Shown in pieces: positions 9,225 to 17,782 of a DNA stretch of 64,000 bases. The first letter of the stretch is position 1. Each line of letters opens with the position of its first letter. Both the position numbers and the translations under genes were made by a program. The notes under the pieces are model-generated. The model had not been told where the DNA came from, made no database searches, and saw nothing but the letters and a program-made list of their open reading frames with translations. Source of the DNA: Massilia timonae CCUG 45783 (GTDB taxonomy: Bacteria > Pseudomonadota > Gammaproteobacteria > Burkholderiales > Burkholderiaceae_D); the NCBI RefSeq assembly GCF_000315425.1, contig NZ_JH992922.1, forward strand, positions 793,560 through 857,559. Reading direction: 5' to 3'.

Positions 9225-10106
9225 ATGAGCGACGCACACAACGAACACCAATCCCTCATCCGCACGCCTAAACAGCTCGTCGTTGCCGTCACGGGATTCT
9301 TCTTGGTTATTGTTCTAGGTATCATTTTACTCGTCACGTTCGTGACCAGTACCGCCACCACCGGCGCCGGCACCGACGGCCAGAGCGCCGAAGCCATCTC
9401 CAACCGCATTCGCCCCGTTTCCGAAGAAGGTTTCACCCTGGTCGACGCCAATGCGCCGCGCGTGCTGCAGGCCGGCGGCGCCGTCTATGCCGCCACCTGC
9501 GCAGCCTGCCACGACAGCGGCATGGCCGGGGCGCCGAAGACCGGCGACAACGGCGCCTGGGGCGCACGCCTGGCGCAAGGCTATGACACCCTGCTGAAAC
9601 ACGCCATCGAAGGCATCCGCGCGATGCCGGCCAGGGGCGGCAATCCGGACCTGGACAATCTCGAGGTCGAGCGCGCCGTCGTCTTCATGACCAACAAGAG
9701 TGGCGCCAGCTTCAAGGAGCCGGCCGAGCCCGCGCCTGCCCCGGCTGCGGCCGAGGCGCCGGCCGATGCCGCCGCTACCACCGTCGCACCGGTAGCGCCA
9801 GTTCCGGCCGCAACGCCCGCCGCTGCCCCGGCAGCCGCGCCAGCCATTGCCAGCGCCGACGCTGGCAAGAAAGCCTACGATTCAGCCTGCATCGCCTGCC
9901 ATGGCGCTGGCATCGCCGGCGCGCCGAAATTCGGCGACAAGGCGGCCTGGACCGCGCGTCTCGGCCAGGGCGCTAACGTGATGTACGAACACGCGATCAA
10001 GGGCTTCCAGGGCAAGGCCGGCTTCATGCCCCCAAAAGGCGGCTCTACCCTCCCCGATGCCGAGATCAAGGCCGCGGTCGATTACATGGTGGCCGCCGTC
10101 AAATAA
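9225..10106 (+). CDS. Di-haem cytochrome c (cytochrome c5-like), membrane-anchored
   Basis: 293 aa. A cytoplasmic N-terminus of about 17 residues is followed by one membrane span (about 18-41) and two periplasmic cytochrome c domains. These carry haem sites CAACH and CIACH, each with a downstream 'AGAPK' stretch and a methionine ligand candidate (RAMPARGG and GFMPPKGG). An Ala/Pro-rich linker of about 60 residues joins them. The two domains look like an internal duplication of a c5-type unit. It probably shuttles electrons in the respiratory chain at the periplasmic face; the partner cannot be named. Good Shine-Dalgarno AAGGAAATC before ATG. A strong terminator follows. Confidence 0.92.
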   Translation: MSDAHNEHQSLIRTPKQLVVAVTGFFLVIVLGIILLVTFVTSTATTGAGTDGQSAEAISNRIRPVSEEGFTLVDANAPRVLQAGGAVYAATCAACHDSGMAGAPKTGDNGAWGARLAQGYDTLLKHAIEGIRAMPARGGNPDLDNLEVERAVVFMTNKSGASFKEPAEPAPAPAAAEAPADAAATTVAPVAPVPAATPAAAPAAAPAIASADAGKKAYDSACIACHGAGIAGAPKFGDKAAWTARLGQGANVMYEHAIKGFQGKAGFMPPKGGSTLPDAEIKAAVDYMVAAVK

Positions 10107-10124
10107 GACGCGCTGCGGCTCCAA

Positions 10125-10153
10125 TAAAAAAGCACCCAGCCGGGTGCTTTTTT
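10125..10153. terminator. Rho-independent terminator after the cytochrome gene
   Basis: Stem AGCACCC/GGGTGCT with a 4-nt loop, flanked by A-run and T-run on the two sides. It can serve the plus-strand cytochrome gene and, in reverse, the minus-strand PEP-CTERM gene. Confidence 0.9.
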
Positions 10154-10208
10154 GTTTGAAAGATCATGAACGTTGTTGCAGCGCAACCCAGCAATAACGT
10201 CGCTTCGA

Positions 10209-10850
10209 TCAGTGCAGGCGGCGACGGCGCGTGGTCAGCATGGCCATGAACCCAAGTCCGACCAGCAGGACGCCAGCCGGCTCGGGGACTGCGGTCGGCT
10301 CGGTGCTCACGAAGAAATCGAAGTTAATGCCCAACACGCCAAGTCCGCCGATTTGTTCGGTTCCGAACGCATCGTCAGTGGCCGGGAAAAAACCGTCCCA
10401 AGGATAATTCTGATATACCCCGTCAGCAAGATTATCCGTTTCGATGAGCAGCTTATTATTTGAATCGAGGAAAGAAATACGGGCCTCGTACAAATTAACG
10501 ACGCTCATCAATTCGAGCGGATAATCGAACAGACCGATACCCAAAATCGCTGTTTCTCCCAACACCGGGAATAAATCGCCAGTGCTTCGAATCTGAATAC
10601 TGATGAGTGATCGACCATTGCCCAAGTCACTCTCGGATTCGCTCACGGTGAGAAAACTATCTCCCCGAACCGCCATGGCTGCCTCGTCATCGAAAGTGGC
10701 GACGCCGGCAAACGCCTCATCGCTTTCGCTCCCTTGCAGATAGAAGGAGTAGGCGGAACCGACAGTGACGACCGGCGCCGCGACCGCAGCCTGCGACCCC
10801 GCGCCCAGTGTTGCGGCGACTACAAGAATCGATCCAATAAATTTACGCAT
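10209..10850 (-). CDS. PEP-CTERM sorting domain protein
   Basis: 213 aa. Signal peptide MRKFIGSILVVAATLGAGSQAAVAA; a mature, acidic region with no recognised enzyme motif; and a C-terminal sorting signal VPEPAGVLLVGLGFMAM followed by TTRRRRLH. The tripartite signal (PEP, membrane span, Arg cluster) marks it as a substrate of exosortase XrtA, to be cleaved and exported with exopolysaccharide. ATG at 10850 has Shine-Dalgarno AAGGGGAAAGC; an upstream in-frame TTG lacks one. A sigma-54 type promoter lies 38 bp upstream, in keeping with control by PrsR. The specific function is unknown. Confidence 0.92.
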   Translation of the reverse strand: MRKFIGSILVVAATLGAGSQAAVAAPVVTVGSAYSFYLQGSESDEAFAGVATFDDEAAMAVRGDSFLTVSESESDLGNGRSLISIQIRSTGDLFPVLGETAILGIGLFDYPLELMSVVNLYEARISFLDSNNKLLIETDNLADGVYQNYPWDGFFPATDDAFGTEQIGGLGVLGINFDFFVSTEPTAVPEPAGVLLVGLGFMAMLTTRRRRLH

Positions 10851-10887
10851 GCTTTCCCCTTGATGCAAAATATTATACTTACATCAA

Positions 10888-10903
10888 AGCAAAATTCATG
10901 CCT
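10888..10903 (-). promoter_or_regulatory. Sigma-54 (RpoN) -24/-12 promoter of the PEP-CTERM gene
   Basis: Minus-strand sequence AGGCATGAATTTTGCT fits the consensus TGGCACG-N4-TTGC with the invariant GG and GC separated by exactly 10 nt. Transcription would begin about 25 nt before the ATG at 10850. An inverted repeat CTGATTT/AAAATCAG (10910-10929) lies just upstream. Confidence 0.75.
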
Positions 10904-10909
10904 TTTGGC

Positions 10910-10929
10910 CTGATTTCTATAAAAATCAG
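10910..10929. repeat. Inverted repeat CTGATTT-N5-AAAATCAG upstream of the RpoN promoter
   Basis: A short dyad 7 bp upstream of the -24 element. It is close for an enhancer site, but it is the nearest symmetric sequence to the promoter. Confidence 0.45.
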
Positions 10930-11401
10930 TGAATTAGCTCGAGCTTACCGGAAGCAAATCCAGGCGCTGTAAATTATACCGACACTACCTCAAGTCGAGC
11001 GATCACCTTGCACTATCGGTCTTCTGCGCAACTTTTCGTTCATTCTCCTCCTCTCGCAAGCTTCCCGGGCAGCTTCCAGCAACGGATATATGCCGCGTGG
11101 TATTTCGCTGCACTGTATTGCCGTTGAATCCCTTATCGTGAATTTTCTTGAATACCAAAATAAAACCTGATTCAAAATATTGCTCGAAAGAAAATTTAAA
11201 CTGCTCAGAAACAGTTGGCACTATTGAACAAAAATACTTGCATGAAATAGTTGCCGTTCATATTCATTGGTTAGTAATTGTTAAATATTTCCATATTGCA
11301 CTGTCACAATTAGTTACAAGTAGACTGCCGTAAATATCGTATCCTTCAAAACTTTCCCACCGGAACAAATTCCAAGCGGAATTTTTTACAGGATAAATAC
11401 C
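10930..11401. other. AT-rich intergenic region before the beta-helix gene
   Basis: About 470 bp with low GC and only short, composition-poor frames that I do not accept as genes. It contains a TGGCAC at 11215-11220 but no TTGC at the right spacing. The promoter of the downstream secreted protein should be here but cannot be placed with confidence. Confidence 0.55.
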
Positions 11402-12847
11402 ATGCAATTCTGCAACTCTGCATCGACCAAACACCACGTCTTTCGCCTGAACGCCGCGCTGCTGATGTCGCTGGCAGCCATTGGCAGCACCTCGGCCGCC
11501 ACCCTGTCCGTCGGTCCTGGCAAGACCTACGCGGCGCCCTGCGCCGCTTTCGCCAAGGCCAAGGCCGGCGACATCATCGAGATCCAGGGTGGCAAGACCT
11601 ATAGTGGTGACGTCTGCGCCATCAGCCCGAGCGACCTCGTTATCCGCGGCGTGAACGGCCGCCCGAAGATCGATGCTGCCGGCAAGAATGCTCAAGGCAA
11701 GGCGATCTGGGTGGTCAAGGGCAATAACATCACCGTCGAGAACGTCGAGATGTTCGGCGCCAAGGTGCCAGACAAGAACGGCGCCGCGCTACGCCTTGAG
11801 GGCACTAACTTCACGCTGCGCTCGTCCTACCTGCGCGGCAATGAAAACGGAATTCTGAGCGGCGCCAACGCCAACAGTAATATCGTGATCGAATACAGCG
11901 AATTCGAACGCAATGGCGCGGGCGATGGCTATTCGCATAACTTATATATCGGCAATGTCGCCAGCCTCGCGTTCCGCTATAACTATTCGCACGACGCCCT
12001 GGTCGGCCACAATCTGAAGTCGCGCGCCAAGGTCAATACGATTAGCTACAACCGTTTCTCGAGCACGCCATCGGCCACTGCCAAGGCAGGTGCACCAAGC
12101 TATGAGATCGACCTGCCGAATGCCGGTACCGCCTACGTCGTCGGCAACGTGATCCACCAGCCGGCGGTCCACAATAATCCAGGCATGCTGGCCTATGGCA
12201 TGGAAGGTGCGACAAATCCGGGCAAGGACTTGTATGTCGTGAACAATACCTTCCTGAACGACGACAGCTCGCGCGGCACCTTCGTCCTGGTCGGCAGCAA
12301 AGTGACGACCCCGGTCTTACTGCAGAACAATATCTTTAGCGGCACAGGCACCGTGACCAGCCAGGGCAGCGCCGTGCAGAAGAGCAATTATCGTTCGGTG
12401 GCCGCAGGCTTCGTCAACCGCGCGCAGTTCGACCTGCATCCGCTCGCCAACGCACTGGTGATCAATGCCGGCACCGCACCGGGCAAGTCGGCGGCCGGCG
12501 TCAGCCTGGCCCCAACCGCGCAGTACAAGCATACGGCTTCGGGAGAATCCCGTCTGGTTTCCGGCACGCTCGATATCGGTGCCTATGAAGCGGCAGGTTC
12601 GACGGCGGCGCCGACGACTCCTGCGCCTGTGCCTGCGCCTGCGCCGACGACGCCGGAAACCTGGAAGCAGTGCGCCACCGAAGGTTATACCTGCTCTTTC
12701 ACCGGTACCCGTGAGGTGCGCTACGGCGTGCCGGGCGCCTACAGCACCAAGGTCATTACTGCAAAAACCGCCTGCACCTCCGCCGTATTCGGCGATCCGA
12801 AGAAAGGCTATTCGAAGACCTGCAGCTATTCCAGCCTGGCGCGCTGA
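11402..12847 (+). CDS. Secreted right-handed beta-helix protein with C-terminal Cys-containing module
   Basis: 481 aa. Signal peptide of about 31 residues ending SAA; then a right-handed parallel beta-helix (about 35-395) with rungs such as 'NITVENVEMFG', 'NIVIEYSEFERNG' and 'HNLYIGNV', resembling polysaccharide lyase or pectate-lyase-like folds. A Thr/Pro/Ala linker (about 400-418) leads to a compact module of about 65 residues with four Cys (WKQCATEGYTC, AKTACTS, SKTCSY) and the string FTGTREVRYG. Modular layout suggests an exported carbohydrate-active protein; the C-terminal part may bind glycan. The catalytic residues are not identifiable by eye. A strong terminator follows. Confidence 0.82.
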   Translation: MQFCNSASTKHHVFRLNAALLMSLAAIGSTSAATLSVGPGKTYAAPCAAFAKAKAGDIIEIQGGKTYSGDVCAISPSDLVIRGVNGRPKIDAAGKNAQGKAIWVVKGNNITVENVEMFGAKVPDKNGAALRLEGTNFTLRSSYLRGNENGILSGANANSNIVIEYSEFERNGAGDGYSHNLYIGNVASLAFRYNYSHDALVGHNLKSRAKVNTISYNRFSSTPSATAKAGAPSYEIDLPNAGTAYVVGNVIHQPAVHNNPGMLAYGMEGATNPGKDLYVVNNTFLNDDSSRGTFVLVGSKVTTPVLLQNNIFSGTGTVTSQGSAVQKSNYRSVAAGFVNRAQFDLHPLANALVINAGTAPGKSAAGVSLAPTAQYKHTASGESRLVSGTLDIGAYEAAGSTAAPTTPAPVPAPAPTTPETWKQCATEGYTCSFTGTREVRYGVPGAYSTKVITAKTACTSAVFGDPKKGYSKTCSYSSLAR

Positions 12848-12908
12848 CCGTCCTGTATCGCGGGGAACGGCCGACCAGCTCTTCCGCGCGTAGCCACGGT
12901 ACAAGCAC

Positions 12909-12940
12909 AAAGGCCCGGTCGTCGTCGACCGGGCCTTTTA
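12909..12940. terminator. Strong bidirectional rho-independent terminator
   Basis: Stem AAAGGCCCGGTCG / CGACCGGGCCTTT with a short loop and a T-run on both strands. It lies between the convergent beta-helix (+) and M13 peptidase (-) genes. Confidence 0.93.
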
Positions 12941-12977
12941 TATATGCAGCACTATTTTCGGCTTGGACAGCCCTGGC

Positions 12978-15050
12978 TTACCAGATGATCACGCGATCCT
13001 TCGGCGCCAGGTACATCTTGTCGCCCGCCTTGACCCCGAACGCCTCGTAGAAACCAGGCTGGTTCTTCAGGGTGCCGTTGGCGCGGTACTGCGCCGGCGA
13101 GTGCGGATCGGTCTTGATCTGGGCGATCTGCGCCGGTTCGCGCATCTTGGTGCGCCACACCTGGCCCCAGCCCATGTAGAAGCGCTGGTCGCCGGTGAGA
13201 CCGTCGATGACGGGCGCCGGCTTGCCCTTCAGCGAGATCTTGTAGGCTTTATAGGCGATCGCCAGGCCCGAGTTGTCGCCGATGTTCTCGCCCAGGGTCA
13301 GTTCGCCGTTGACGTGGTAACCCTCCAGCGGGCTGAAGGCGGCATATTGCGCGATCAGCGCCTTGGTCTTCTCGCCGAAACGCTTGCCGTCTTCTTCGGT
13401 CCACCAGTTGCGCATATTGCCGTCGCCGTCATACTGCGAACCCTGGTCGTCGAAGCCGTGGCTGATCTCGTGGCCGATCACGGCGCCGATGCCGCCGTAG
13501 TTGACCGCGTCGTCGGCATTGGCGTCGAAGAACGGCGGCTGCAGGATCGCGGCCGGGAACACGATCTCGTTCAGCTCCGGGTTGTAGTAGGCGTTGACGG
13601 TCTGCGGCGTCATGCCCCACTCGTCGCGGTCGATCGGCTTGCCGAGCTTGTTCAGTTCGCGGTTGTATTCCACTTCGCGCGAACGCATCACGTTGCCGAC
13701 CAGGTCATCGCGCTTCACGGTCAGGGCCGAATAGTCCTTCCACTTGTTCGGGTAGCCGATCTTCGGCGTGAACTTGGCCAGCTTGGCCTGCGCTTCCTTC
13801 TTGGTCGCGGGGCTCATCCAGTCCAGAGTGTCGATCGACTCTTTATAGGCGGCCAGCAGATTGTTGACCAGGACTTCCATGTGCGCCTTGCGCTCGGCCG
13901 GGAAGTGCTTCGCCACGTACAGCTTGCCGACCGCGTCGCCCAGGCTCGATTCCAGGGTCGAGACGCCGCGCTTCCAGCGCGGTTCCAGTTGCGGGATGCC
14001 GGCCAGGGTGGTGCCGTTGAAGGCGAAACGCTGGTCGACGAAGGCTTTCGACAGGTAGTTGGCGTAGCCGTTCACGGTCTGGAACTGCAGATAGGCTTTC
14101 CAGGTTTCCAGCGGAATACGACCAAGAACGTCAGCGAAGCCCTTCAGGTAGGTCGGCTGGCTGACGATCAGGTAGTCGGCCTTGCCCTGCAGGCCCGACG
14201 CCTTCAGCCACTGCTGCCAATCGTAGCCCGGCGCCATGGCGGCCAGTTTCGAGAGTTCGACCTTGTTGTAGGTCTTGATCGGGTCGCGGTTCTCGACCTT
14301 GGTCCACTGCGCCTTGGCCAGCTCGGTTTCCAGCTCGACGATGGCTTTCGCATCGGCCTTGGCATTCTTGCCGCCGGCCAGCGCCAGCATCTTCTCGACG
14401 TGCTGCTGGTACTTGGCGCGGGTGTCCGCCAGCTTGGCGTCGTCCAGCTTCAGGTAGTAGTCGCGGTCGGGCATGCCCAGGCCGGCCTGGTACAGGTCAG
14501 CCACGTACTTGGTCGAATCCTTGGCGTCCTGGTGGATGAAGAACACGAAGGGCACGTTGACGCCGATGCGGCCCAGGTGGGCGAACATGGCCGGCAGTTC
14601 ATTCTTGTTCTTGAGCGCGGCGATCTTGCCCAGTTCGCCGGCCAGCGGCTTGGCGCCCAGCTGTTCCAGGCGCGCTTCGTCCATATAGCTGGCGTAGAAG
14701 TCGCCGATCTTGCGCGCTTCGGTGCCGTTGGCCGCGCTGCGTTCCATCGCAGCTTTCTCGATCACGGCGCGCAGTTGCGGCAGGGTGTCGTCGCGCAGCT
14801 GGTGGAAGGCGCCCCAGGTCGACTTGTCGGCCGGGATCTCGACGCTCTTGAGCCACTTGCCGTTCAGGTGTTCGAAGAAATCGTCCTGCGGGCGTACGCC
14901 GGCATCGATGTACTGGGTGGCGATGCCCGACGCTGCCGCGCTGGCCTTGGCGGCGCTGGCAGGGGCGGCAGGGGCGGCGGCGCCGGATTCGGCGTGCGCG
15001 AACGAAGCTACCAGCACGAGTGCGGCAGCGCTGAACAAATGTCGTTTCAT
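12978..15050 (-). CDS. M13 family metallopeptidase (neprilysin-like), copy 1
   Basis: 690 aa with an N-terminal signal peptide (MKRHLFSAAALVLVASFAHA). N-terminal peptidase M13 domain includes 'RPQDDFFEHLNGKWL'. The C-terminal catalytic domain carries the zinc site HEISH (VIGHEISHGFDD), the downstream ENIGDNSG with the third ligand Glu, and the C-terminal CxxW-like region replaced by ending KDRVIIW. A periplasmic or secreted zinc endopeptidase acting on oligopeptides. ATG at 15050 follows AGAGAGAAC. Very similar in layout to the next gene upstream, pointing to tandem duplication. The two are separated by a terminator, so they are transcribed apart. Confidence 0.93.
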   Translation of the reverse strand: MKRHLFSAAALVLVASFAHAESGAAAPAAPASAAKASAAASGIATQYIDAGVRPQDDFFEHLNGKWLKSVEIPADKSTWGAFHQLRDDTLPQLRAVIEKAAMERSAANGTEARKIGDFYASYMDEARLEQLGAKPLAGELGKIAALKNKNELPAMFAHLGRIGVNVPFVFFIHQDAKDSTKYVADLYQAGLGMPDRDYYLKLDDAKLADTRAKYQQHVEKMLALAGGKNAKADAKAIVELETELAKAQWTKVENRDPIKTYNKVELSKLAAMAPGYDWQQWLKASGLQGKADYLIVSQPTYLKGFADVLGRIPLETWKAYLQFQTVNGYANYLSKAFVDQRFAFNGTTLAGIPQLEPRWKRGVSTLESSLGDAVGKLYVAKHFPAERKAHMEVLVNNLLAAYKESIDTLDWMSPATKKEAQAKLAKFTPKIGYPNKWKDYSALTVKRDDLVGNVMRSREVEYNRELNKLGKPIDRDEWGMTPQTVNAYYNPELNEIVFPAAILQPPFFDANADDAVNYGGIGAVIGHEISHGFDDQGSQYDGDGNMRNWWTEEDGKRFGEKTKALIAQYAAFSPLEGYHVNGELTLGENIGDNSGLAIAYKAYKISLKGKPAPVIDGLTGDQRFYMGWGQVWRTKMREPAQIAQIKTDPHSPAQYRANGTLKNQPGFYEAFGVKAGDKMYLAPKDRVIIW

Positions 15051-15079
15051 GTTCTCTCTCTTTGTTGTGAGTGCAATGC

Positions 15080-15111
15080 AAAACGGGCCGGCGCTCATGA
15101 CGCCGGCCCGT
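15080..15111 (-). terminator. Rho-independent terminator between the two M13 genes
   Basis: Stem ACGGGCCGGCG / CGCCGGCCCGT with a 7-nt loop, followed on the minus strand by TTTTG. It ends transcription of the upstream (higher-coordinate) M13 gene just after its stop. Confidence 0.85.
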
Positions 15112-15123
15112 CCTTGGACCAGA

Positions 15124-17199
15124 TTACCAGATGATGACGCGTTCTTCAGGCGGCAGGTACATCTTGTCGCCCGGTTTCACGTCGAAGGCCTTGTAGAACT
15201 CGGCCATATTGCGCACGGTGCCGTTGGCGCGGAACTGGCCCGGCGAGTGCGGGTCGGTCTTGACCTGGTTGATCTGCTGCGCTTCGCGCATCTTCGAGCG
15301 CCACACCTGGCCCCAGCCCATGAAGAAGCGCTGGTCGCCCGTGAGACCGTCGATCACCGGCGCCGGCTTGCCGTGCAGCGAGATCTGGTAGGCCTTGTAG
15401 CCGATCGCCAGGCCGGCGTTGTCGCCGATGTTCTCGCCCAGGGTCAGTTCGCCATTGACGTTATAGCCCGGCAGCGGGCTGTAGCCGTTGAACTGGTTGA
15501 CCAGCTTGTCGGTGCGGGCCTTGAACGCGGCCTTGTCCTCGGCGGTCCACCAGTTGCGCAGGTTGCCGTCGCCATCCGACTGGCTGCCCTTGTCGTCGAA
15601 GCCGTGGCCGATTTCGTGGCCGATCACGGCGCCGATCGCGCCGTAGTTGACGGCGTCGTCGGCGCGCATGTCGAAGAACGGCGGCTGCAGGATCGCGGCC
15701 GGGAACACGATCTCGTTCATCGTGCTGCGGTAGTAGGCGTTCACGGTCTGCGGCGTCATGCCCCACTCGGTGTGGTCGATCGGTTTGCCCAGCTTGCCGA
15801 TGTTGCGCTCGTACTCGAAGGTCGAGGCGCGCATCGCGTTGCCCACCAGGTCGTCGCGCTTGATGGTCAGGCGCGCGTAGTCGCGCCACTTGTCCGGATA
15901 GCCGATCTTCGGCGTGAACTTGGCCAGCTTGGCGCGCGCTTCCTTCTTGGTCGCAGGGCTCATCCACTCCAGGTTGTCGATCGACTGGCCGTAGGCGATG
16001 ATCAGGTTCTTCACCAGCTCTTCCATGCGCGCCTTGCGCTCGGCCGGGAAGTGCTCCTTCACGTACAGCTTGCCGAGCGCCTCGCCCAGCGCGCCTTCGA
16101 CGGTGGCCACGCCCTTCTTCCATTCCGGACGCTGCTCGGTCACGCCGGTCAGCGCGGTGCCGTAGAAGGCGAAGTTTTCGTCCACGAAGGCCTTCGACAG
16201 GTAGGGCGCGTATTCGCGCAGCAGCTGCCATTCGAAGTACGACTTGACGGTCGCCAGGTCGGTCTTCGCCAGCAGTTCATTGAAACCGGTGAAGTAGCTC
16301 GGCTGGTTGACGATGATGTATTCCAGCTTGTTGCCCACGCCGGCGGCGCCCAGGGCCGCCTTCCAGTCGTAGCCCGGCGCCAGCTTGGTCAGTTCAAGCA
16401 CGCTCATCTTGTTGTAGCGCTTGACGGGATCGCGGTTCTCGACCTTGGTCCACTGCACCTTGGCCAGCTCGGTCTCGAAGTCGACGATGGCCTTGGCCTG
16501 GGCCGCGGCGTTCTTCTCGCCGGCCAGGGCCAGCGTCTTCTCGACGTGCTGCTGGTACTTGGCGCGGATCTCCGCCAGCTTGGCGTCGTCCTGCTTCAGG
16601 TAGTAGTCGCGGTCGGGCATGCCAAGGCCGCTCTGGCTGATGTAGGTGGCGTACTTGGTCGACTCGCGCATGTCCTGGCCGACGTAGATGCCGTAGGGGC
16701 TCGAAACGCCGATCTTCGCCAGGTGGGCGGCCAGGGCCGGGATGCCCTTCTTGTCCTTCAGCGAGCGGATCCGCGACAGCTCGCCGGTCAGCGGCTTGTA
16801 GCCCAGGGTTTCGCGGCGCTCGGCGTCCATGAAGCTGGCGTACAGGTCGCCGATTTTCCTGGTCTCGGTGCCGGCCTTGGCGCCGGTGTCTTTCTGTGCG
16901 GCCTCGATGATCGCCAGCAGCTGCGGCGTGGTGTCTTCGCGCAGCTTCATGAAGGTGCCCCAGCTCGAACGGTCGCTCGGGATTTCGGTGTCCTTCAGCC
17001 ACTTGCCGTTCAGGTAAGTGAAGAAGTCGTCCTGCGGACGCACGCTGGTGTCGATGTACTGGGTGTCGATGCCCGAAATGACGCCGGCCGGCGCGGCGGC
17101 GGTGGCGGCGGTGGCCGGCGCAGCGTCGGCAGCCATGGCCGGCGCAGCGAAGGCGGCCATCAGGGACAGGGTCAGGGTGCTCAGGAGGTGTCGCTTCAC
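15124..17199 (-). CDS. M13 family metallopeptidase (neprilysin-like), copy 2
   Basis: 691 aa from a GTG start at 17199 (VKRHLLSTLTLSLMAAFAAPAMA signal peptide), preceded by AAGGATTTTTCCC. Same architecture as copy 1: 'RPQDDFFTYLNGKWL' near the N-terminus, zinc motif HEIGH (VIGHEIGHGFDD), ENIGDNAG, and ending PEERVIIW. Frame remains open upstream of the GTG, but that region has no signal-like sequence. Predicted periplasmic zinc endopeptidase. Long stretches identical to copy 1 indicate recent or conserved duplication. The upstream region carries three phased TGTCATC repeats. Confidence 0.92.
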   Translation of the reverse strand: MKRHLLSTLTLSLMAAFAAPAMAADAAPATAATAAAPAGVISGIDTQYIDTSVRPQDDFFTYLNGKWLKDTEIPSDRSSWGTFMKLREDTTPQLLAIIEAAQKDTGAKAGTETRKIGDLYASFMDAERRETLGYKPLTGELSRIRSLKDKKGIPALAAHLAKIGVSSPYGIYVGQDMRESTKYATYISQSGLGMPDRDYYLKQDDAKLAEIRAKYQQHVEKTLALAGEKNAAAQAKAIVDFETELAKVQWTKVENRDPVKRYNKMSVLELTKLAPGYDWKAALGAAGVGNKLEYIIVNQPSYFTGFNELLAKTDLATVKSYFEWQLLREYAPYLSKAFVDENFAFYGTALTGVTEQRPEWKKGVATVEGALGEALGKLYVKEHFPAERKARMEELVKNLIIAYGQSIDNLEWMSPATKKEARAKLAKFTPKIGYPDKWRDYARLTIKRDDLVGNAMRASTFEYERNIGKLGKPIDHTEWGMTPQTVNAYYRSTMNEIVFPAAILQPPFFDMRADDAVNYGAIGAVIGHEIGHGFDDKGSQSDGDGNLRNWWTAEDKAAFKARTDKLVNQFNGYSPLPGYNVNGELTLGENIGDNAGLAIGYKAYQISLHGKPAPVIDGLTGDQRFFMGWGQVWRSKMREAQQINQVKTDPHSPGQFRANGTVRNMAEFYKAFDVKPGDKMYLPPEERVIIW

Positions 17200-17269
17200 G
17201 GGAAAAATCCTTACTTGCAGTGCGATTGCAGGGTGAATCGGTTCCGGCCGGATGGTCGGCAAAAAAACC

Positions 17270-17275
17270 ATTCTA
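17270..17275 (-). promoter_or_regulatory. Candidate -10 box TAGAAT for M13 copy 2
   Basis: TAGAAT on the minus strand about 70 bp before the GTG start. The -35 region is weak, which would be consistent with dependence on an activator such as one binding the phased repeats further upstream. Confidence 0.3.
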
Positions 17276-17366
17276 GCGGTTAGGCAATAAACCTCGCTGG
17301 CGGAGCACGGATTTTTACTTTTCGATACACGGCACACATGTGTTTTCGCGTATGCATGTGTTGGAA

Positions 17367-17396
17367 GATGACAACACGATGACAGGCGGGATGACA
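17367..17396 (-). repeat. Three phased TGTCATC direct repeats upstream of M13 copy 2
   Basis: GATGACA occurs at 17367-17373, 17378-17384 and 17390-17396 (TGTCATC on the gene strand), spaced 11 and 12 bp, about one helical turn. About 170 bp upstream of the M13 start. Looks like tandem half-sites for a transcription factor. Confidence 0.5.
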
Positions 17397-17485
17397 TGTG
17401 CGCCCCGTGTCCGGTGAAGGGGAATGTACAATCTCCGCAGAGGCAGCCGACAGATCGCACAATGTGCGAAACCGGGACCGGAAAG

Positions 17486-17513
17486 AAAAAAGCCCGCGGT
17501 GGAGGCCGCGGGC
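17486..17513 (-). terminator. Orphan rho-independent terminator (possible small RNA 3' end)
   Basis: Minus-strand stem GCCCGCGG / CCGCGGGC with loop CCTCCA, followed by six T. No minus-strand protein gene ends here. A second hairpin CCACT-CTTGA-AGTGG (17519-17533) precedes it on the same strand. Together they resemble the 3' half of a small RNA whose terminator loop is complementary to Shine-Dalgarno sequences. Confidence 0.6.
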
Positions 17514-17782
17514 AAAGACCACTTCAAGAGTGGAGAGAGAGAAAAACTGGTTCCAACTATAGGCTGCCTCATCCGCACGCTCTTCTACTCTTACAATTGC
17601 TTACCATCGTAGGATCGGGTGTAACAACTCCGCCTCCCAACGCATCCTTTTTCATTCCAGCTCGATAGCTTTTGCGCCGCCGCCCGCAGCCGCGCACGAA
17701 CCGGTTTATACTGGCCTTGCGCTACCTCAGGCATAAGTGCGCCTGCCGGTTCCGTGCGCAAATGCCTCAACGGATCAACCAC

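Noticed and set aside
11215..11220. TGGCAC upstream of the beta-helix gene
   Set aside because: No TTGC at the proper distance; the nearest is 16 nt away.
11003..11221. Short minus-strand frames in the 10.9-11.4 kb gap
   Set aside because: They are 61-72 codons, overlap one another in different frames, lack a ribosome site and have no signal or motif.
12963..15134. Long plus-strand open frame antisense to M13 copy 1
   Set aside because: Same GC-driven artefact; no family motif, while the minus-strand peptidase is certain.
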